DNA of 64,000 nt from UBA4582 sp002389265 (GTDB taxonomy: Bacteria; Pseudomonadota; Gammaproteobacteria; Pseudomonadales; Azotimanducaceae), in NCBI GenBank assembly GCA_943788825.1, contig CALSRT010000002.1:434001-498000 (forward strand). Direction: 5' to 3'. Shown piece by piece: positions 55,181-63,241 of this stretch (position 1 is the first letter of the stretch; each line of letters starts with the position of its first letter). Under the pieces are notes generated by a model, which had not been told where the DNA came from, searched no databases, and worked only from the letters and a program-made list of their open reading frames with translations. The position numbers were made by a program, and so were the translations under genes.

Positions 55181-55735
55181 TCAGATTGCCAGATCGAATA
55201 CGTAGATGTCAGAGCCATCTCGCCTGCCCTTGGTTGAGGCGGTTATGCGGGCGTCTCTAGCGTTTGAATTGTCTGCATTACGTACCACCAGTATGGCGGT
55301 TGTATTGGGTTCCTTATCTACGGATGTGGGCAGAAGCATGCGTCGTTCAGGGGCAATAGCATCGATTTTACCGTCGTAAAACACAACATAAGCCATAGCC
55401 GAGGGCTGGATGCGACTGCCCGTAGTGAACGCCGGACGGTTAGCCATGGCCGCGATACCCAGCGCTAGGGCTGCCAGTCGCTCGTCGGGAAAGGAGCGGT
55501 TCTTAATGATGTCATCGAACCTCATCTTATTACCACTGACCTTACCTTTGACTTCATAAAAAGCCATATAGGGGGTCTCGAGTACTGTCTTGGCCTCCTG
55601 ATCCTCGAGCAGGCTTTCGATCAATTTGTTGGGTACCTCGTCATTGCCTCCCAGGGTATTGGGCTCGAAGCTGGCGTTGGCGAAAGACACGCTGGAATAC
55701 ATCAGAAACGCACAGACCGCTAGTAATTGCTTCAT
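55181..55735 (-). CDS. Exported protein of unknown function
   Basis: A 184-residue protein from the ATG at 55735, starting MKQLLAVCAFLMYSSVSFA, a clear signal peptide. The mature part is mixed alpha/beta with LALGIAAMANRP and DGKIDAIAPERRMLLP. I do not recognise the family. An upstream frame extension (to 55840) is Arg/His rich and unlikely to be coding. Confidence 0.75.
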   Translation of the reverse strand: MKQLLAVCAFLMYSSVSFANASFEPNTLGGNDEVPNKLIESLLEDQEAKTVLETPYMAFYEVKGKVSGNKMRFDDIIKNRSFPDERLAALALGIAAMANRPAFTTGSRIQPSAMAYVVFYDGKIDAIAPERRMLLPTSVDKEPNTTAILVVRNADNSNARDARITASTKGRRDGSDIYVFDLAI

Positions 55736-56032
55736 ATGATGGCTCTTTGTTCGTTGATGAATTAGGTGTGGACGACTGTTCCTGCGAAACGGAACTCCAT
55801 GACTGCAGCGCAGAGACAGCGTTGTAGTTCGCAGTGGCAATAGAACCTGCTTGGCGCCTATTCTGGCCGAATGGGCTACCTCGACACAGGTATTTCCGAT
55901 GAGTCGAGCGTTAGCGTAGTTAAGATGCTGAGGATCCCTAACTCAGACCGTGAAAAGCCAAATGAATAGGATTCCCCAACGAACTGCATGAGGTCGCTGG
56001 GGTGTAGTTTCCGGCAGGTGGTTCGTGAAACG

Positions 56033-56944
56033 CTAGCCGCGAATGGCTTTGATCGTGCTTTGCGCCCACTCTTCGCTGAGCTCCCAGAGCCGCGTCGCGA
56101 CCGTCTCATCAGCGGCTTGCGCTGACATAGTGGCTGGTTGGCAATGCGAGAAGTACAGGCCGGCGATCTTCTTGGGATTGCGCTCGACCGCACAATACAC
56201 GGTGGTCGCAGCACCTTGGTTCACATTTTTGGTCAAAGGGCTGATGAGCTTCATCAGGATTCGCATGAAGGCTGAGCCACGACCGATGTCAGTCGTCACC
56301 AGCGTGCCAGGATGCAATGAACAGGCGCTCAACCCCTGTTTGGCATAACGTCGCTGCAGCTCATTTGCCATCAGCACATTCGCCAGCTTGGCCTGGCCGT
56401 AGGCAGTCCAAGTACGAAATGTCTCGTGAGTCAGTGGAAAACGGTTGAAGTCGAGCGTCTTCGGCGCCCGATGGGACTCGCTTGAGACCATGACGACTCG
56501 AGATTCCAACGCGTTAAGTAAGCGCGGCATCAGTAGTTTTGTCAGCAGGAAGTGCCCAAAGTGACAGACGCCTACCGTCTGCTCCAGACCTTCGCGAGTT
56601 GGCTGGAAATCAGTGCTGATAAGGCCAGCGTTGCAGATCAAGATGTCGATTTTCTCAGCGTCGAGCTTTTCTGAAAACGCGATAATGCTGCTCGCGCTGG
56701 CCAGGTCCAGCGGCAGAAACTCAACCTGGCAATTCGGGTGTAACTGCCGCGTTTTCAGCACCGCGGCTTGGCCTGTGGTCGCCGACCGACAGGCAAAAAT
56801 TACATGGGCTCCGGCTGCCGCCAGGGTTCTCGCTGTCTCAAAGCCGATGCCTGTGTTGGCACCTGTCACGATCGCGAGTTTATCCGATAAGTCTAGACTT
56901 GCGACGATCTGGTCGGCAGAGGTCCTGGCGTTAAGTGCTAGCAT
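56033..56944 (-). CDS. Short-chain dehydrogenase (retinol-dehydrogenase-like)
   Basis: A 303-residue SDR. IVTGANTGIGFETA is the cofactor motif, ILICNAGLIS the NAG strand, VMVSSESHRA the Ser site and YGQAKLANV the YxxxK site. The pattern matches RDH/WW-domain-oxidoreductase-like SDRs with broad substrates. GAGAACAAA precedes the ATG at 56944. Confidence 0.9.
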   Translation of the reverse strand: MLALNARTSADQIVASLDLSDKLAIVTGANTGIGFETARTLAAAGAHVIFACRSATTGQAAVLKTRQLHPNCQVEFLPLDLASASSIIAFSEKLDAEKIDILICNAGLISTDFQPTREGLEQTVGVCHFGHFLLTKLLMPRLLNALESRVVMVSSESHRAPKTLDFNRFPLTHETFRTWTAYGQAKLANVLMANELQRRYAKQGLSACSLHPGTLVTTDIGRGSAFMRILMKLISPLTKNVNQGAATTVYCAVERNPKKIAGLYFSHCQPATMSAQAADETVATRLWELSEEWAQSTIKAIRG

Positions 56945-57052
56945 TTTGTTCTCTGAGTCACGCAAAGGGGCCAGCTTAATAGTTACGGGGGCGCAATTGC
57001 AACGTTGGCATAGCGCCGATGAGCGCTCATGGTGGACAGGGTGTCACGGGAG

Positions 57053-57076
57053 GGCTGACTCGGCTTTGAGTCAGCC
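57053..57076 (+). terminator. Orphan hairpin, terminator-like
   Basis: GGCTGACTC (57053-57061) pairs with GAGTCAGCC (57068-57076) around GGCTTT; TATTTGTT follows. No annotated gene ends here, so it may close an unannotated small RNA or be an operator. Confidence 0.45.
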
Positions 57077-57413
57077 TATTTGTTCGTCAACATGGCTTAT
57101 GTCAGTTTGTTGGATAGACATCCGCTGGTGCCCCTGGGCTTCTTGTTGCTGAACTTAGCCTAACCGGTGCCAGCCGCTCTTGAAGAAAATGAGTGGCGCG
57201 GAATCGCGGCAGCTGGCCACGGGTCTTGCATCTTGGATTCTAGAGAGCCTCGTTTACGCCTCGAATCATCGCCTGGTGCGCTGGTTGATCAACGAAGGGG
57301 GGGTTATGATCTTTGCTTTGCACTGAGAAAATAGAGATGGTTATTCTTCCAAAAAGCGACACTATCGCCGAGACAGATACGGCAGAATTGATCGTTGGTT
57401 GGATGACTTGCCT

Positions 57414-57449
57414 ATCGAACCATCTTTCGAACCATCTTTCGAACTATCT
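57414..57449 (+). repeat. 12-bp tandem repeat, three units
   Basis: ATCGAACCATCT, TTCGAACCATCT and TTCGAACTATCT (57414-57425, 57426-57437, 57438-57449). Confidence 0.88.
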
Positions 57450-57515
57450 CGAGTCTCATCAGCGTTGCCGAGCACAACACTATGCTAAGGGAATGTTTTC
57501 GCTTGGAGCAAGCCA

Positions 57516-58784
57516 ATGAATGACAGTACCGCCACATCAGCAAGCTCTAAAGAGGCTGATATCCTGGTGATTGGTGCCGGTGTCATGGGTATGACCATAG
57601 CCCAACGATTGCTCGAAGCCGGTCGCTCCGTGATATTGGTAGACCCGTCTGAGCCTGGCAGTGGTGCTTCTTACGGCAATGCGGGCACTATAGCAGACTA
57701 TGCGATTATGCCCGTGGGTTCTCCTGCGGTGCTGCGCAATTTGCCCGCACTGTTGTTTGATAAAAATAGCCCCTTGTCGATTCGTAGAGCGGCACTGTTT
57801 ACCTTGGCACCCTGGCTGATACGGTTCTTTTTTCAATCGTTTCCAGGCGCGACTCAAGGGAATATTCAGGCTTTGGCGAATATTCTGGCTGATGCGGCTC
57901 CTCGTTGGCGGGCGTTGGCGGAGCAGATTGGTGCCCGGTCGCTGGTCCGAGCCCGTGGCTGCTTCTATCTTTATGATGATCCGGCGAGCTTCGATCGGGG
58001 CAAGCAAGATATTGCCTTCCGCCGGTCGATGGGTATTAACGGTGAGATGCTCAGCCCCCAGGAGCTGAGCCAATTGGAGCCGAATCTGCCAGAGATCGAT
58101 GGTGGTGCTGCCTATTTTCCGGACGCAATATTCTTAAGTGATCCGGGTCAGGTGATGACGCGACTGTATCAGTTTATCCAGGCTGCAGGAGTTGAGTTCC
58201 ATCAATCCGCCGCTCTACGCATTGAGCGGCAGTCAGGCGGCGTGCGGGTGGTGCTGGCAGACAAGTCGGTCGTTCGCGCGCGGCAGGTTGTGATTGCTGC
58301 GGGGGCCCATTCCCGTGACTTGGCTAAACAGGCGGGGGATCGCATACCCTTGGATACTGAGCGCGGCTATCATCTCGAATATGACCTTGCCGAACCCTTG
58401 TTGCAGCGACCAGCGTGCGCCAATACCCAGGGCTTTTATATGTGTCCCATGACGGGCAGGTTGCGGGTGGCGGGTACGGTTGAACTGGGCGGCTTGAGTC
58501 CAACACCGTCACAGCACCGACTGGATACCTTGGAACGCGGGATTAAGCAGTATTTTCCAGACTTGGGTAAACCCAGTCGAACCTGGCTGGGTTTTCGGCC
58601 TTCCATTCCCGACAGTCGGCCCGTGATTTCAGCATCTCGTTCAGGTAACGATGTGGTCTACGCCTTCGGTCACGGCCATATTGGCCTGACCCTCGCCCCC
58701 GTTACAGCGGCGATGGTCAGTGCGCTGATCGCCGGTGATACCTCACCGGTCAGCCTTGAGGACTTCTCAGCCCAGCGATTTTAA
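57516..58784 (+). CDS. D-amino acid dehydrogenase-like FAD oxidoreductase
   Basis: A 422-residue DAO-superfamily flavoenzyme of the DadA type, which deaminates D-amino acids to keto acids. The FAD motif GAGVMG is at 20-25. ASYGNAGTIADYAIMPVGSP and DTERGYHLEY are DadA-like, and FGHGHIGLTLAPVTA closes the FAD site. GGAG precedes the ATG. It is convergent with the monooxygenase gene, 6 bp apart. Confidence 0.92.
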   Translation: MNDSTATSASSKEADILVIGAGVMGMTIAQRLLEAGRSVILVDPSEPGSGASYGNAGTIADYAIMPVGSPAVLRNLPALLFDKNSPLSIRRAALFTLAPWLIRFFFQSFPGATQGNIQALANILADAAPRWRALAEQIGARSLVRARGCFYLYDDPASFDRGKQDIAFRRSMGINGEMLSPQELSQLEPNLPEIDGGAAYFPDAIFLSDPGQVMTRLYQFIQAAGVEFHQSAALRIERQSGGVRVVLADKSVVRARQVVIAAGAHSRDLAKQAGDRIPLDTERGYHLEYDLAEPLLQRPACANTQGFYMCPMTGRLRVAGTVELGGLSPTPSQHRLDTLERGIKQYFPDLGKPSRTWLGFRPSIPDSRPVISASRSGNDVVYAFGHGHIGLTLAPVTAAMVSALIAGDTSPVSLEDFSAQRF

Positions 58785-58790
58785 GGTCGC

Positions 58791-60287
58791 CTAAGCAACC
58801 AGGGTCTTGGGTGCTGGGTTATCAAAGTTGAGCACGCCGTCATCCAGAGGTGCCACTGGTAAGATATCCTTTTCCGCATAGTAATCCTGGCTGTTAATCC
58901 AAGGACCGACATCGCTTTGCCGCGGCAACCTTGGTCCGCCTCTTTGTATATAACCAGGTGCAAAGTCATCGGTGTTGATGAAACCCTTGCCGTTCATGCC
59001 TTGATCTTCAGGTCGCAAGCGCGGCGTCACCTGACGCACGCCCTGTTCATCCATGTGATTCAATACACGACAGATATAGTGCGCGATCATATCAGAGCGC
59101 ATGGTCCATGAAGTACGAATGTAGCCAAAGATCCAAGCCAGATTGGGAATGTCAGAGACCATGACGCCGCGGTAAGTCCAGCGTTCTGGCAGGTCGACTT
59201 TTTTACCGTCGATATCAAAGGCGATATTGCCCAAGCCGCAGAGTTCAATGCCCGTGGCGCTAACAATAATGTCTGCCTCGATGATCTCACCGGACTTTAG
59301 CAAGATGCCATTTTCGACGAAGCGGTCGATATGATCGGTGACCATGGAGGCTTTGCCGGACTTGATGGCCTTGAACAGATCGCCGTCGGGTAACAGGCAA
59401 AGACGCTGCTTCCAGGGGTCGTACTCGGGTGTGAAATGGGTTTCGACGTCGTAGCCCTCGGGCAATTCAGCGGCAACCAGGTCCACCAGTTCAGTTTTTG
59501 TGGCCGCAGGATCCGCCATCGACCGAGCAGTAATGTCCTCGCCGAATGCCAGCGCCTGGCGTTTTTTGATGCCGTGAATCCATTCCAGCGGGACATCCAG
59601 TGCGCGGAGTTCTTCAATCATGGGTTCCTCAGCAGAGTTGTCCATGGAGATGTAATAGCTGGGTGAGCGTTGTAGTTGCGTGACATGGGCCACCTTGTCG
59701 GCAACCGCCGGGACAATCGTCGCCGCTGTGGCGCCCGAGCCGATGACCACCATCCGCTTGCCCGTATAGTCGAGATCATCTGGCCACTGCTGCGGGTGAA
59801 CGATGGTGCCCTTAAAGGCATCTTCGCCAGGAAAGTCGGGTTTGTAGCCGCCGGCATAATCGTAGTAGCCTTGGCACATAAATAAGAAATTGCCGGTAAT
59901 CCTGACTTGGCTGTCGTCGCCACGGGTGGCTATCACCTGCCAGCAGGCATCTTCAGTAGACCAGGAGGCTGTGTTAACCCAGTGGTTGAAACGAATGGCG
60001 GGGGTCAGGTCGTTTTCCTCCACTACTTCGTTCAGATATCGAAGAATTTCTTCTGCGGTGGCGATGGGTTGGCCATGCCAGGGTTTGAAATCGTAACCAA
60101 AGGTATACAGATCACTGTCAGAACGGATGCCAGGATAGCGAAATAGATCCCAGGTCCCGCCGATCGCGGCACGGCCTTCTAAAATCACGAAATCTTTGCC
60201 CGGGCACTCTCTTTGAAGATGGCAAGCAGCGCCAATTCCGGAGATGCCGGCGCCAACAATAATGACGTCATGGTGTTCAGTTTGCAT
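58791..60287 (-). CDS. Flavin-containing/Baeyer-Villiger-type monooxygenase
   Basis: A 498-residue class B flavin monooxygenase that adds oxygen to ketones or heteroatoms using NADPH. The FAD motif GAGISG is at 12-17, GSGATA at 183-188 is the NADPH site, and the fingerprint F158-K-G-T-I-V-H164-PQQ-W168 is canonical for BVMO/FMO. FRYPGIRSDSDLYTFGY also fits. Length is at the short end for BVMOs. Confidence 0.93.
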   Translation of the reverse strand: MQTEHHDVIIVGAGISGIGAACHLQRECPGKDFVILEGRAAIGGTWDLFRYPGIRSDSDLYTFGYDFKPWHGQPIATAEEILRYLNEVVEENDLTPAIRFNHWVNTASWSTEDACWQVIATRGDDSQVRITGNFLFMCQGYYDYAGGYKPDFPGEDAFKGTIVHPQQWPDDLDYTGKRMVVIGSGATAATIVPAVADKVAHVTQLQRSPSYYISMDNSAEEPMIEELRALDVPLEWIHGIKKRQALAFGEDITARSMADPAATKTELVDLVAAELPEGYDVETHFTPEYDPWKQRLCLLPDGDLFKAIKSGKASMVTDHIDRFVENGILLKSGEIIEADIIVSATGIELCGLGNIAFDIDGKKVDLPERWTYRGVMVSDIPNLAWIFGYIRTSWTMRSDMIAHYICRVLNHMDEQGVRQVTPRLRPEDQGMNGKGFINTDDFAPGYIQRGGPRLPRQSDVGPWINSQDYYAEKDILPVAPLDDGVLNFDNPAPKTLVA

Positions 60288-60493
60288 GGCTACGCCTCTT
60301 TTCTGTGCAACTTAATAATGCCTGTGATCGTCACCTCGAGGCACGAATGCTGTGCATTTGAAGCGACCATTGAGGCACTGAATAAACCACGTTCTGGGCT
60401 TCAGCGCAAGGGCTTGGCGCTAGGTCCGCATTTCAGCGATGGGTCGCACCTGCAGCCAGAGTTTGGCGACTCGGGTTTGGCGAGAGACGGTCA

Positions 60494-61768
60494 TTAACCC
60501 GCTATTTGATATGCCAGTGCCTTGAATTCATGGCTGAAAGGGTGCCAGAAACCGGGCATTCGCTGAGTTGAACACAGCCCGGTGATGCCTGCTGTGGGCG
60601 CCATCCAAGAATGGGTGCCAGCCATGCCACCCCAGTGATATTCGTCTTGAGCGCCGGCCGGATCATGGCTTTGGAGCGTGTTCCGTAAAGCAAAGCCGAG
60701 TCCAAATACTGTGCCTGGCATGGCCCACATGGGAAATGCCACGCCAACACCTTCGGCCAGTTGGTTGGTGCGCATAAGCTTCAGAGTTTCCGGCTTTAGT
60801 ATTCGTGCACCTTGCCACTCGCCCTCATTGACGATCATGCGAATGAAGGTCATATAGTCACTCATGGTGGAGACTAGGCCTCCGCCGCCCATCAGCAACG
60901 CCCGTTGGCTGTTGTATTGGCCGGTTCGCGGGTCATCGACCTTAGTCATGCCAGGCTTTGTCGGGTCGAACGGGTCCTTGGGTGCATACATGGTAATAAA
61001 TCGATCAGCCTTTTCTGGTGGGACCCAAAAGTCCGTGTCCACCATAGCGAGGGGCGTGAAGATGCGTTGCGCGAGAAAGTGGTCGAAGCGCTGGCCGCTC
61101 AGTACCTCAACCAGTCGCGCGCAGACGTCGGTGGCGACGGAATAGCGCCAGCTTGTGCCGGGGTGATAGGCCAGTGGCAATTGGCTGACACGGTGGCAAA
61201 ACTCTTCGAGATCGATACTGAAATCCCCAAGGACGTTCAAGCCGCCACTGCCATAAGCGCGGTCGACAACTGAGTCTGGTTCGATGAAACCGTAACTGAA
61301 GCCGGCACTGTGGCTCAGAATATGTTTAATTAGAATAGGGCTGGCCGCGGCCTCGATGTCGTCTGCTGAAGTGGCGTCTGCCAGCAGCACCCGTGGGTTA
61401 GCGAATTCTGGCATATATTTCGCCAGCTCATCATCAAGGGTGAATCTGCCGTCTTCATATAGCATCATCAAGGCCACGGAGGTGACGATCTTGGTATTCG
61501 AGTACATGCGATAGATGGCATCGTGGGTCAGTGGGACTTCGGTTTCTTTATCCATGACGCCAAAGGTTGTGTAATCCAAAATGTCGGTGCCGCGCATGAC
61601 AATAGTGCTAGCGCAGGCCAGTAGGTCCTTGTCGATATAGGCTTGCATGCTGGCATGTAAGGGAGAAAAGTCCAGGTCATGATCCGTCGTCGTCAAAATA
61701 GTCGAAGTTGGGGTGTTAATAGCGAGTTCTCCAGTGAAGTCTTTGGTAAGCAGTTGCCAATAGACCAC
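60494..61768 (-). CDS. Serine hydrolase (beta-lactamase/esterase family)
   Basis: A 424-residue penicillin-binding-protein-like hydrolase. The SxxK motif is Ser90-N-T-K93 (MYSNTKIVTS), a Tyr lies in WRYSVATD, and a GTHSW motif near the C-terminus may act as the third element. Such proteins are often esterases (EstB-like). The start is a GTG at 61768 with no good ribosome-binding site, so the N-terminus is uncertain. It lies downstream of the pilin. Confidence 0.88.
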   Translation of the reverse strand: MVYWQLLTKDFTGELAINTPTSTILTTTDHDLDFSPLHASMQAYIDKDLLACASTIVMRGTDILDYTTFGVMDKETEVPLTHDAIYRMYSNTKIVTSVALMMLYEDGRFTLDDELAKYMPEFANPRVLLADATSADDIEAAASPILIKHILSHSAGFSYGFIEPDSVVDRAYGSGGLNVLGDFSIDLEEFCHRVSQLPLAYHPGTSWRYSVATDVCARLVEVLSGQRFDHFLAQRIFTPLAMVDTDFWVPPEKADRFITMYAPKDPFDPTKPGMTKVDDPRTGQYNSQRALLMGGGGLVSTMSDYMTFIRMIVNEGEWQGARILKPETLKLMRTNQLAEGVGVAFPMWAMPGTVFGLGFALRNTLQSHDPAGAQDEYHWGGMAGTHSWMAPTAGITGLCSTQRMPGFWHPFSHEFKALAYQIAG

Positions 61769-61822
61769 GATTTTTGTCTATGGTCAAAACATGCCGAGTT
61801 TCTCGCCGGTCTGATAGGCGCC

Positions 61823-62275
61823 TTAGTTGTTGCCGTCGGCGAGAACGGTGGTGGACTCAGTCTGGCTAAAGTCAGCGTACGCTGGTCGGGTGAGGATGAG
61901 GCTGCTGGCTGTCAATTCGACGCCAATCGCGCCGGCAGTATTGCCGGTGGTGCCGCTGATATAGGCCGGGCCTCCGCCGGGGGCCAGCGCGGCGGTGCCG
62001 CTAAAGATGGCGACCCATTCATTGATGTTAGTGGGTAAGTTGGTGTTGCTGACCCCGAGCGCTTGTCTGACTTGTGCGTCCACGTAGGTCGATTTGGCCA
62101 CTCTAATGGCCGCTGTATAGTTGGTGTTGACCCGGGCCATGTTGGCGGTTGAGATATATTGCTGGTAGGCCGGCAGCGCGATGGCGGCCAGTATGCCGAT
62201 AATGGCGATGACAATCATCAGTTCGATAAGGGTAAAGCCGTTCTGTGATGTTCGACGCATAGCGGAGTTTCTCAT
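61823..62275 (-). CDS. pilA: Type IV pilin (PilA-like)
   Basis: A 150-residue major-pilin-like protein. The prepilin motif NGFTLIELMIVIAIIG has the cleavage Gly13 and Glu at +5 (Glu18), followed by the hydrophobic N-helix. AAIALPAYQQYISTANMAR is typical. The C-terminal domain has no Cys pair. Start could also be the ATG at 62260 (shorter leader). No pilus assembly genes are nearby. Confidence 0.9.
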   Translation of the reverse strand: MRNSAMRRTSQNGFTLIELMIVIAIIGILAAIALPAYQQYISTANMARVNTNYTAAIRVAKSTYVDAQVRQALGVSNTNLPTNINEWVAIFSGTAALAPGGGPAYISGTTGNTAGAIGVELTASSLILTRPAYADFSQTESTTVLADGNN

Positions 62276-62705
62276 GGAGTTTAAATGTTTGCCGGTGTCA
62301 GTGCTGCCAAGGTGGTGTCTGGATTATTCTCGCCGATCCTAGGTCAAAAAGGCTATCCATTGAGACTATGTCACACCCTCTATTTCGCTGCAGCTATTGG
62401 TTGATGTCTGTTATCCGGTCCAGGCCCCTAAACAAATTTGCAAATCTCATACCATCGCAGAGAAACTGTCGCCCAGTGGGTTCAAGCCTATTGTTGAAGC
62501 AGGTTATGGGCTGGATGGTAGCGGCCTGGGTGCCAATCTGGGCACTATCAGGCGGCACTTGATGTTCAGTTGATGTCAGTAAGCGACACTGCGGGTCAGC
62601 TGTTAGCAACGGCTGGTGTAGCATCTTAAGCCTTAGGATCAAACCAACCGGTGTTGAGCGGCGTTATGGCAGGTCTGTTATGGCAGGGCTGTTATGGCAG
62701 GGCTC
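62276..62705. other. Intergenic region upstream of pilin
   Basis: 430 bp between the pilin and the next minus-strand gene. It holds the 14-bp repeat array beginning at 62663; the rest shows no gene or tRNA I can support. Confidence 0.5.
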
Positions 62706-62718
62706 TTATGGCAGGTCT
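62663..62718 (+). repeat. 14-bp tandem repeat, four units, overlapping a stop codon
   Basis: GTTATGGCAGGTCT, two GTTATGGCAGGGCT and CTTATGGCAGGTCT (62663, 62677, 62691, 62705). The last unit contains the stop and last codons of the minus-strand gene at 62706-63053. Confidence 0.92.
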
Positions 62719-63053
62719 ACCATCAGCTCCAAGTAATGCCATTTTTCACTCAGTCTCTGCCAATAGTAGAAGCGCGCAGAGTCCGTTTCGATCACATCGT
62801 CGTCTTCCACATGTACTACATGACCCTCGGCTAACATCCAGGCGTATTGCTCTACAGCGTAGGATATTTCTTCGATGATGCCGTGATTGAAATTAATATC
62901 AAAGATGTCATAGCGCGTATCCTCTGCTCGCTCCTGGGGTTCCTGATCTAGCAGTTGGTTGATGGCCTGGCTCGCGATGCCGGTGGGCTCGACGCGGGCG
63001 AGGGAATCCTGCAGTTCACGCCGATTCATCAAGTTAAGGCTGGTAGTTTCCAT
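62706..63053 (-). CDS. Small acidic protein, unknown function
   Basis: A 115-residue protein from the ATG at 63053 (METTSLNLMNRREL). It is acidic and aromatic-rich (EDDDVIETDSARFYYWQRLS) with no signal or membrane segment. I do not recognise the family. An upstream extension to 63191 is low-quality. Its stop lies in a 14-bp tandem repeat. It precedes the pilin on the same strand with a large gap. Confidence 0.7.
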   Translation of the reverse strand: METTSLNLMNRRELQDSLARVEPTGIASQAINQLLDQEPQERAEDTRYDIFDINFNHGIIEEISYAVEQYAWMLAEGHVVHVEDDDVIETDSARFYYWQRLSEKWHYLELMVDLP

Positions 63054-63167
63054 GGCTTGCGGTATCCAATAAATAAGTGATGTGATGGTGCTCGCTGAAC
63101 CATCACACCTTGATTTTGACGGTATTGGTAACGGCTTGATAAACACGGGCAAGAGCGAAGAGTAAAG

Positions 63168-63203
63168 GCAGTCAATCAAGCAGTCAATCAAACAGTCAAG
63201 GGT
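63168..63203 (+). repeat. 12-bp tandem repeat, three units
   Basis: GCAGTCAATCAA twice (63168-63179, 63180-63191) and a degenerate ACAGTCAAGGGT. Confidence 0.88.
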
Positions 63204-63241
63204 GCTGCGTGCTGAAAATAGCTCGGTAGGTCAGGGGTTCG

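Larger units (their letters stand above)
56945..57515. other. Intergenic region with hairpin and repeat
   Basis: About 570 bp between divergent genes. It holds a 9-bp hairpin at 57053-57076, a 12-bp repeat at 57414-57449, and a doubtful 68-codon frame (57313-57519) whose only pattern comes from the repeat. Confidence 0.55.

Noticed and set aside
57313..57519. 68-codon frame with repeated LSNH motif
   Set aside because: The pattern comes from a 12-bp DNA repeat, there is no ribosome-binding site, and it overlaps the next gene's start.
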